From positions 1-51,939 of the forward strand of contig CAZKVH010000011.1 in the NCBI GenBank assembly GCA_964556165.1: a DNA stretch of 51,939 bases, written 5' to 3'. This document shows, one piece after another, positions 45,729-51,939 of the stretch. Made by a program: the position numbers and the translations under genes. The notes under the pieces are model-generated. The model searched no databases, was not told where the DNA came from, and was given only the letters and a program-made list of their open reading frames with translations. Every line of letters starts with the position of its first letter. Within the stretch, counting starts at the first letter, position 1. This DNA comes from JAQVEM01 sp964556165. GTDB lineage: Bacteria; Actinomycetota; Humimicrobiia; Humimicrobiales; Humimicrobiaceae.

Positions 45729-48428
45729 ATGGACGTAAGAGAAGTTTTTTTAAAATATTTTGAAAAAAAAGACCATCTGGTATTAAAATCGTCAGGTCTT
45801 ATACCACATAATGATCCCAGCGTACTTCTAACTACAGCAGGAATGCAGCAGTTTAAGCCATATTATCTGGGGGTTAAAAAGCCACCTTCAAAAAGGATTG
45901 CAACAGTTCAGAAATGTTTCAGGACGAGCGATATAGACAAAGTCGGCTATACTGATAAACATCTTACTTTCTTTGAAATGTTAGGTAATTTTTCATTTGG
46001 TGATTATTTCAAAAAAGAAGCAATAAAATATTCACTTGATTTCCTTTTAAATGAACTTAAGATTCCTCTGGATAAACTCAGAGTGGCGGTTTTTAATGGC
46101 AGTAATGATATAAAAGCTGATCTTGAATCAATCAAATACTGGAAAGAAAATGGTGTAGATGATAATAAAATATACAGATTTGGGAAGGAAGACAATTTCT
46201 GGGGTCCTGCAGGAGATACAGGACCATGTGGGCCATGTTCTGAGATATATTATGATTTTGGCGAAGGATATGGATGTGGCAGGAAGGATTGTAGCCCAAA
46301 ATGTGAATGCAACAGATTTTTTGAAATCTGGAATCTTGTTTTTACCCAGTATAATTATGATGGTAAAAAGTACAGCGAGCTTCCACAGAGAAATATAGAT
46401 ACGGGAATGGGTATGGAAAGGATAATGGCAGTTATTGAAGGAGTACCTTCTGTTTTTAAAACATCTTTATTTTCAGAGATAATTAAGAAAATAGAAGAAT
46501 TATCTGATGAAAAAAGCAGGAAAAACGAACAGGAATTTGAAAGAAGCCTCAGAATAATAGCTGACCATATAAGGGCTATATATTTTTTGATTTCGGATGG
46601 AGTAGTAACTTCAAATGAAGGAAGAGGATATATTTTAAGAAGAATAATCAGAAGATGCATAAGGTTTGGAAGATTGATAGGGATAAAAGACTATTTTTTA
46701 AATGATATAGGTGAACTGGTAATAAAAAGTTATTCTAAATGGTATCCAGAACTTTTAGATAAGAAAGACTTTTCATTTAAGCTGGTTAGTGACGAAGAAA
46801 AGAGGTTTACAAAGACATTAAAGGAAGGAAACAGAGTCTTGATCCAGAAAGTCAGGGAAATCAAAAAAGCCAGTGGTAAATTCATTGATTCCAGAGATGC
46901 ATTTAAATTATATGATACTTTTGGTTTCCCGGTAGAGCTTACCAGAGAAATACTGGGTGAGAATAAAATAGATATAGATTTGAAAAAATTTGATGATTAC
47001 ATGAAAGAGCACGTCAGGAAATCAAAAAATAAAGAATTGGTTGATAAAAAGGTAGATAAGGATATAGGAATTTATAATTCAATAAGTAAATATATTGAAG
47101 TGGAGTTTATGGGATATCAAAAAAGTAATATGAAAACGGTTATAGAAAAAATAATAAAATCCGATAAAGATAATAATAAAATTTTTGCTTCAAAACTGAT
47201 TGAAGGCGATGAGGGTGAAATTATTTTAAAGGAAACTCCTTTTTATGGAGAAAAAGGAGGCCAGATTGGTGATAGGGGTGTTATAGCAAAGAATAATAAG
47301 AATATTTTCAAAGTTCTGGATACTTTTATACCGGTTGAAGGTGTTTACTCGCATAAAGGAAGTATTAAAAAAGGCGAGTTAAGGGTTGGAGATAAAGTAA
47401 ACGCAGAAGTTGATTGCGGCTTCAGGAAGAATGTAAGCAGGAATCATACCGCAACGCATATTCTTCACTGGGCTTTAAGGACAATGTTTGGAAATGAAGT
47501 CAAACAGGCAGGCTCTTTTGTAGGGGAAGATAGGTTTAGATTTGATTATTCTATTTACAATCCTCCATCTGAAAATGAAATAAAGAAAATAGAAAGAATT
47601 GTAAATGAAAAAATACAGAAAGATGACCCTGTGAGATGTTTTGAGACTACGAAAGAATTTGCTGAAGAGTTAGGGGCGATGGCTTTGTTTGATGAAAAAT
47701 ATGGTAAGTTTGTAAGAGTTGTTGAGATAAACAATTATAGCAGAGAGCTCTGCGGGGGTATTCATGTGCAGAGGACGGGGGAGATCGGATTATTTAAAAT
47801 TATATCTGATTCAGGCACCGGGGCTAATTTGAGAAGGATTGAAGCATTAACCGGAATCCATGCATACGAATATACTGAAGAGAAAGAAAAGATATTAAGG
47901 AATGTTTCCGCAAGTCTGGAAGTTGATGAAAGCAGGGTACCGGAAACACTGAAAAAGTTAAAGGAAGATGCCATAAAGAAGGAAAATGATTTAATATCAC
48001 TGGAAATGAGAATTGCAAAAAGAGAAATAATAGATAAGTCAGGATATAAGCCTTCAGACACCTCCCTGAAAATAATTGATTACGATTTTTCCAGGTCAGG
48101 ATTATTATCAGATATGGGGGTAAACGATATCGGAAAAGTTGGAGACTGGACCAGGGATTATTTTAATGGTCGAAATACTTTCATAGTTTTTGGCAGTATT
48201 ATTAATGGAAAATCAGTTTTAATACTTAGCTCAACGAAAGATCTTGTGGATAGGGGTATAGATTGTGGCAGGATTGCTAATGAATTAAGTAAAGAGATTA
48301 AAGGCGGAGGCGGAGGGAAGCCTCACTATGCGCAGATGGGTTTTGATGCTAAATATTTAGAAAAGGCAATAGAAATGGTAAAGAAAAGAGTTTTGAATAT
48401 ATTGGAAAGCAAGGAGAAGAAAAAATAG
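45729..48428 (+). CDS. alaS: alanyl-tRNA synthetase
   Basis: Class II synthetase, 899 residues, full length. The N-terminal catalytic domain starts VFLKYFEKKDHLVLKSSGL and includes the conserved NFWGPAGDTGPCGPCSEIY. Its cysteines (CGRKDCSPKCEC, near residues 188-201) may bind zinc. The editing domain has HTATHILHWALR (about 578) and CGGIH (about 677), both intact, and the C-Ala domain ends with GGGGGKPHYAQMG. The ATG has no clear Shine-Dalgarno site. ruvX follows after 5 nt. Confidence 0.95.
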   Translation: MDVREVFLKYFEKKDHLVLKSSGLIPHNDPSVLLTTAGMQQFKPYYLGVKKPPSKRIATVQKCFRTSDIDKVGYTDKHLTFFEMLGNFSFGDYFKKEAIKYSLDFLLNELKIPLDKLRVAVFNGSNDIKADLESIKYWKENGVDDNKIYRFGKEDNFWGPAGDTGPCGPCSEIYYDFGEGYGCGRKDCSPKCECNRFFEIWNLVFTQYNYDGKKYSELPQRNIDTGMGMERIMAVIEGVPSVFKTSLFSEIIKKIEELSDEKSRKNEQEFERSLRIIADHIRAIYFLISDGVVTSNEGRGYILRRIIRRCIRFGRLIGIKDYFLNDIGELVIKSYSKWYPELLDKKDFSFKLVSDEEKRFTKTLKEGNRVLIQKVREIKKASGKFIDSRDAFKLYDTFGFPVELTREILGENKIDIDLKKFDDYMKEHVRKSKNKELVDKKVDKDIGIYNSISKYIEVEFMGYQKSNMKTVIEKIIKSDKDNNKIFASKLIEGDEGEIILKETPFYGEKGGQIGDRGVIAKNNKNIFKVLDTFIPVEGVYSHKGSIKKGELRVGDKVNAEVDCGFRKNVSRNHTATHILHWALRTMFGNEVKQAGSFVGEDRFRFDYSIYNPPSENEIKKIERIVNEKIQKDDPVRCFETTKEFAEELGAMALFDEKYGKFVRVVEINNYSRELCGGIHVQRTGEIGLFKIISDSGTGANLRRIEALTGIHAYEYTEEKEKILRNVSASLEVDESRVPETLKKLKEDAIKKENDLISLEMRIAKREIIDKSGYKPSDTSLKIIDYDFSRSGLLSDMGVNDIGKVGDWTRDYFNGRNTFIVFGSIINGKSVLILSSTKDLVDRGIDCGRIANELSKEIKGGGGGKPHYAQMGFDAKYLEKAIEMVKKRVLNILESKEKKK

Positions 48429-48433
48429 CAAAA

Positions 48434-48856
48434 ATGAGAATCCTTGGGCTTGATATAGGAGATAAAAGAATAGGTATTGCGGTTTCAGACGAGTCGGAAG
48501 TAATATCAGTACCGGTAGAAGTAATAGATAATGATGAAAAAACAGAAAAATTGCTTGAAAAAATTATAGATAAATATAATGTAAAAAAAATAATTGTCGG
48601 TATTCCTTATACGTTAAAAGGGGAACTGGGGAGTCAGGCAAAAAGGGTTATTGCCTTTATTGATAATACAGTTAAAAAAATTGGCGTAGAAATAGATTAC
48701 TATGATGAAAGATATACTTCAAGGATACCACTGAGATATCATAGCAGGCGCATTAGAAAAAAGGATATTGATAAATACTCGGCAAGTATAATACTTCAGG
48801 ATTATCTAAACAGAAATTATAAAAACAATAAGCAGAAAAATAATCCAGATTTATGA
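48434..48856 (+). CDS. ruvX: Holliday junction resolvase-like/16S rRNA-processing nuclease RuvX (YqgF)
   Basis: 140 residues of RNase-H fold. LGLDIGDKRIGIAVSDE at the start and YDERYTS near residue 95 carry the usual acidic residues; GIPYTLKGELGSQAKRV is also conserved. Family members process 16S rRNA 5' ends and are proposed junction resolvases. It lies between alaS and mltG, the common order, and overlaps mltG by 4 nt (ATGA). Confidence 0.93.
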   Translation: MRILGLDIGDKRIGIAVSDESEVISVPVEVIDNDEKTEKLLEKIIDKYNVKKIIVGIPYTLKGELGSQAKRVIAFIDNTVKKIGVEIDYYDERYTSRIPLRYHSRRIRKKDIDKYSASIILQDYLNRNYKNNKQKNNPDL

Positions 48857-49905
48857 AAAATGTGAGAGAAAAAAAAATAGATAATATAAAAAATAGATAT
48901 AAAAAAATATTATTGGTTTTTCTAGAAGTTTTACTTTTAGTTGCTCTGTCGGCCGTAACAGTTTCCTGCATGTTTTTGAGTGATGACGATGAAGTTGAAA
49001 CTGTATCACATGCAGATGTTGAGTTTGAAATAAGAGAGGGGATGACCCTGAAAGAAATTTCTGTTCTTCTGGAGGAGAAAAATATTATAGACAATGCATT
49101 CTTATTTACTTTATTTGTTGAACAAAAAGGAAAAGAAGGAAGCCTTTTACCCGGTGTTTATACAATGAAGACAGGTTCCGAATATAAGGAAGTATTAACT
49201 AAAATAACAACAGGTGAACCTGTCATAACTTATAAATTTACTATTCCGGAAGGTTTTACGGTAAAAGAGGCAATAGAAAGGATATCAGAAGAAATACCAT
49301 TTGTGGAATATGAAGAGTTTGAGCCGGTAGAAGATATAAGTAATTATAATTACGACTTTTTAGAGGGGGCTTCTACTCTGGAAGGATTCTTATTCCCAAA
49401 AACATATGAAATAACTATAGACTATAAACCAAAAGATATTATCGAGATGATGCTGGCGCAGTATCAGGCGGAGACAGGAAGCCTGGATTATTCTTATGCG
49501 GAGAGTAAAGGCCTTTCCAGATATGATGTTTTGAAGATAGCTTCAATGGTTGAAAGAGAAGCTTATATACCGGAGGAGAGAACTTTTATTTCAGCAGTTA
49601 TTCATAATAGACTTGATATAAGCATGAAACTGGATATTGATGCTGTTTTATGTTATTACCTTGATAAGTGGGAAGAAGGTTTGACTAATGATGATAAAAA
49701 TACTGACTCACCTTATAACACATATATGTATGCAGGTCTCCCGCCAACACCTATCTGTAATCCGGGTATTGCATCAATTGACGCTGCGCTTCATCCTGCC
49801 GATGTTGACTATTTATATTTCGTAGTAACTGATAGTGAAAAGCATATACATTCTTTTTCATCTAATTTAGAAGAGCATGAAGAAAATAGAAGTAGAGCAG
49901 AATAA
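48853..49905 (+). CDS. mltG: endolytic peptidoglycan transglycosylase MltG (YceG-like)
   Basis: Cleaves nascent glycan strands at the membrane. Of 350 residues: a cytoplasmic basic start, one membrane helix (about 17-36) with SCMF at its end, a LysM-like region (about 55-120) and the catalytic domain. The catalytic Glu is in IASMVEREAYIPEER (about residue 236), and GLPPTPICNPG is family-typical. The Cys at the end of the helix may be a lipid-attachment site. It overlaps trmR by 29 nt. Confidence 0.93.
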   Translation: MKNVREKKIDNIKNRYKKILLVFLEVLLLVALSAVTVSCMFLSDDDEVETVSHADVEFEIREGMTLKEISVLLEEKNIIDNAFLFTLFVEQKGKEGSLLPGVYTMKTGSEYKEVLTKITTGEPVITYKFTIPEGFTVKEAIERISEEIPFVEYEEFEPVEDISNYNYDFLEGASTLEGFLFPKTYEITIDYKPKDIIEMMLAQYQAETGSLDYSYAESKGLSRYDVLKIASMVEREAYIPEERTFISAVIHNRLDISMKLDIDAVLCYYLDKWEEGLTNDDKNTDSPYNTYMYAGLPPTPICNPGIASIDAALHPADVDYLYFVVTDSEKHIHSFSSNLEEHEENRSRAE

Positions 49906-50539
49906 TTTTTTAGAATTATACCTCAAAGAAAGAATAATTTTAGATGATCTTATAAAAAAAGCACGAATAGAAAAGATACCTGTATTAAGTAAAGATACAG
50001 GCAGGATGCTTGAGTTAGTATGCATTACTGTAAAACCTGAAAATGTTTTGGAAATCGGTTGCGGTATAGGATTTTCTTCTTACTTTATAATAAAGCATTT
50101 AGAGAAAGGAAATTATACAGGCATAGATTTAAATAAAGAAAGAGTAAGAAGAGCCGAAAAATTTATTAAAAGCAATTTTCCAGGCAGGAATTATAGTTTT
50201 ATAGCAGGGAATGCATTAAAGATTATTCCGGAGATTAAAAATAAATTTGACATGGTCTTTATTGATGGAGCGAAGTACGAGTATCCCTTATATTTTAAAA
50301 CACTTGAAAATAAGCTAAATCCAGGAGCTCTGGTAATAGCAGATAACATATTTTATAAGGGCATTATATTTAAAAAGAAAATATGCAAACATGATTTTAA
50401 TAGTGTAAATGGAATAAGAGAATATATAAAATGTATAACAGGCAGTAAATGCTTTAAAAGTTATTTTTTTGATATTGGAGACGGAATATCAGTTACTAAA
50501 TTTTTAAGTGGCTGTCATAAAAAAAATGTTAAGAAATAA
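49877..50539 (+). CDS. trmR: O-methyltransferase, TrmR-like (tRNA 5-hydroxyuridine methyltransferase)
   Basis: 220-residue class I methyltransferase of the COMT-like family. VLEIGCGIGFSSYFII near residue 58 is motif I, FIAGNALKIIPEI and MVFIDGAKYEYPLYFKTLENKL follow, and the VIADNIFYKG metal-binding segment is intact. Its place between mltG and a U32-family gene matches B. subtilis yrrL-yrrM-yrrN, where YrrM (TrmR) methylates 5-hydroxyuridine-34 to 5-methoxyuridine. The assignment to TrmR rests on this context. Confidence 0.82.
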   Translation: MKKIEVEQNNFLELYLKERIILDDLIKKARIEKIPVLSKDTGRMLELVCITVKPENVLEIGCGIGFSSYFIIKHLEKGNYTGIDLNKERVRRAEKFIKSNFPGRNYSFIAGNALKIIPEIKNKFDMVFIDGAKYEYPLYFKTLENKLNPGALVIADNIFYKGIIFKKKICKHDFNSVNGIREYIKCITGSKCFKSYFFDIGDGISVTKFLSGCHKKNVKK

Positions 50540-51755
50540 AAAAATACCCGAACTAATGGTTCCTGCTAAAAATTTAAACGTACTTAAGTATGCAGTTAAT
50601 TATGGAGCAGATGTTGTTTATGTAGGAGGAAAAAAATTTAATCTTAGAAGCGCAAGGGGTAATTTTACTATTGATGAGTTAAAAGAGGGTGTAAGTTATG
50701 CGCATGAGCATGGGGTAAAGGTTTATTTTACCCTTAATTCCATATTAGACGAAAATGAGATTACAGGTTTCAGGGAATATTTAAAGAAGCTAAAGAATAT
50801 TAATATTGACGGGATTATAGCAGCTGATTTTGGAGCTATAGAAATTATAAAAGAAATTCTACTTGAAAAAGAAATACATATAAGTACCCAGGTTAATTTG
50901 AATAATCACAAAGCAATAAATTTTTTTGAGAAAATGGGGGTTAAAAGAGTAAATCTGGCAAGGGAAGTTAGTTTCCCGGAGTTAAAAAAAATTATAAAAA
51001 GAACAAAAGTTGGAATAGATGTTTTTGTCCATGGCGCATTATGCATATCTTACTCCGGGAGGTGCATGTTAAGCAAGTATATGGAAGGTCGTGATGCGAA
51101 TAAGGGAGAATGTGTATACTGCTGCAGGTGGAAATATTATTTAATGGAAGAGAAAAGGCCAAATGTGTTTTTCCCTGTAGAGCAAAACAAAAAAGGTTCA
51201 TTCATTTATAATTCAAGGGACCTATGCCTTCTGGGAAGGTTAAAAGAACTGGCTGATGCAGGAGTTAAGGCAATTAAGATAGAAGGAAGAATGAAGACTG
51301 AAAATTATGTAAGTGCTACAACATGGGTCTACAGAAAGGCGCTTGATTACATAAAACAGAATAAATATGATGATAAAGCAATAGATTATCTGAAGTCTGA
51401 AATTGAAAAATGTTCTCACAGGAATTTTACAGAGGGTTTTATGTTTTTGAAAGATAAAAAGGAACTTGAGGATAATGACAATGTGGGTTACATAAACAAA
51501 TATAGATTTGTAGGCACATTTTATGGTTACAATAAAAAATATGATGGAACTGTGATAAATGTAAAAAACCAGTTCAAGCTGGGGGAAGTTATGGATATAT
51601 CACAACCTTATATGGACCCTGTGAAATTCGGCATAAAGAAGATGTTGTCGGCAAAAGATGAGACTGAAATTAAGTGTGCTAATCCAAATGATTTAGTAAT
51701 AATATGCGGAACTGGCAGAGTAAATCCTTTCTCTATTTTTAGAATCAAGTCTTAG
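50508..51755 (+). CDS. U32 family protein, TrhP-like (tRNA hydroxylation), formerly peptidase U32
   Basis: 415 residues from GTG 50508; ATG 50526 is an alternative that fits the family start (NKKIPELMVPAKN) better. The U32 core includes YVGGKKFNLRSARGNFT, HISTQVNLNNHKAI, and the FVHGALCISYSGRCMLSKYM segment. Cysteines in GECVYCCRWKYY near residue 205 and others are placed as for an iron-sulfur cluster. IKIEGRMKTENYVSA is typical. TrhP makes 5-hydroxyuridine at position 34 of tRNA, the substrate for TrmR encoded just upstream. Bacillus has two such genes (yrrN, yrrO); only one lies in the window. The remaining 51756-51939 is AT-rich and shows nothing. Confidence 0.85.
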   Translation: MAVIKKMLRNKKIPELMVPAKNLNVLKYAVNYGADVVYVGGKKFNLRSARGNFTIDELKEGVSYAHEHGVKVYFTLNSILDENEITGFREYLKKLKNINIDGIIAADFGAIEIIKEILLEKEIHISTQVNLNNHKAINFFEKMGVKRVNLAREVSFPELKKIIKRTKVGIDVFVHGALCISYSGRCMLSKYMEGRDANKGECVYCCRWKYYLMEEKRPNVFFPVEQNKKGSFIYNSRDLCLLGRLKELADAGVKAIKIEGRMKTENYVSATTWVYRKALDYIKQNKYDDKAIDYLKSEIEKCSHRNFTEGFMFLKDKKELEDNDNVGYINKYRFVGTFYGYNKKYDGTVINVKNQFKLGEVMDISQPYMDPVKFGIKKMLSAKDETEIKCANPNDLVIICGTGRVNPFSIFRIKS

Positions 51756-51939
51756 ATTTATAATATTTTTTAAAAGTAATTCATTACTAAAATAGTTTTT
51801 AAATCATAAATAAATTATCTTAAAGCCGTGTTTTGATTAATGAAGTCTTTAGTAAATTAAAAAATAATATAATAAAATTAATATAAATCTAAAAAGTTGA
51901 AAATATAAAAAAATTTTAGTATTATTATAATAATTAAAT

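Noticed and set aside
1..51939. Mobile elements, CRISPR arrays, prophage genes or tRNA genes
   Set aside because: No transposase, integrase, direct-repeat array, phage structural gene or cloverleaf was recognised. All long frames on the opposite strand of known genes look like shadows.

Overview
The window is one AT-rich bacterial chromosome segment in a single scaffold, with one 100-N scaffold gap at 45246-45345. It starts inside the 3' part of a 5S rRNA gene and ends just after a U32-family gene. Gene order from 21.5 kb onward (pdxST-yebC-ruvCAB-queA ... tgt-yajC-secDF-recJ-relA-hisS-aspS-alaS-ruvX-mltG-trmR-trhP) is the block shared by Firmicutes and Actinomycetota. A GTP-type PEP carboxykinase, many TTG starts, low GC and sugar-binding lipoproteins with acidic Glu/Ala-rich linkers suggest an uncultivated, probably anaerobic, low-GC lineage of the Terrabacteria type (for example an OPB41-like actinobacterium or an Atribacterota member). 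The sequence alone does not settle which.

Region 1 (0.26-13.8 kb) is a pentose/xylo-oligosaccharide island. A xylulokinase gene is divergent from a CUT2-type sugar ABC transporter (binding protein, double ATPase, permease). A ROK-family XylR-like regulator follows, then a CUT1-type oligosaccharide transporter (lipoprotein and two permeases) and a cytoplasmic GH3 glycosidase. The same 11-bp word overlaps the -35 element of all three recognisable promoters (xylB, the CUT2 operon and the regulator), so the regulator probably controls xylB, the transporter and itself. The likely scheme is import of xylo-oligosaccharides by the CUT1 system, hydrolysis by the GH3 enzyme, import of monomers by the CUT2 system and phosphorylation of xylulose by XylB. 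No xylose isomerase gene lies in the window.

Region 2 (14-21.3 kb) is mixed. It holds GTP-dependent PEPCK, a DUF1015 protein, a small membrane protein, and a minus-strand pair in which an EF-G-like GTPase overlaps (ATGA) a membrane-anchored protein with an Ig-like and a CBM9/DOMON-like domain.

Region 3 (21.5-28.6 kb) holds lemA-htpX, then the PLP synthase pair, yebC, the Holliday-junction genes ruvCAB and queA. The queA/tgt queuosine pair is split by a three-gene insertion (28.8-33.7 kb): a three-PAS HD-GYP protein, a DUF5698/DUF2179 membrane protein, and an unusual fusion of a class I methyltransferase with a D-Ala-D-Ala-ligase-like ATP-grasp enzyme. Region 4 (33.7-51.8 kb) holds tgt, yajC (with an unusual lipoprotein-like N-terminus), secD, secF, recJ, relA/spoT, hisS, aspS, a strong 6S-RNA-like structured RNA, alaS, ruvX, mltG, and a trmR/trhP pair for wobble-uridine modification.

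The most interesting items are the three-promoter operator word, the methyltransferase/ATP-grasp fusion, the 6S-like RNA between aspS and alaS, a permease gene with no AUG/GUG/UUG start, and the lipoprotein-like YajC.
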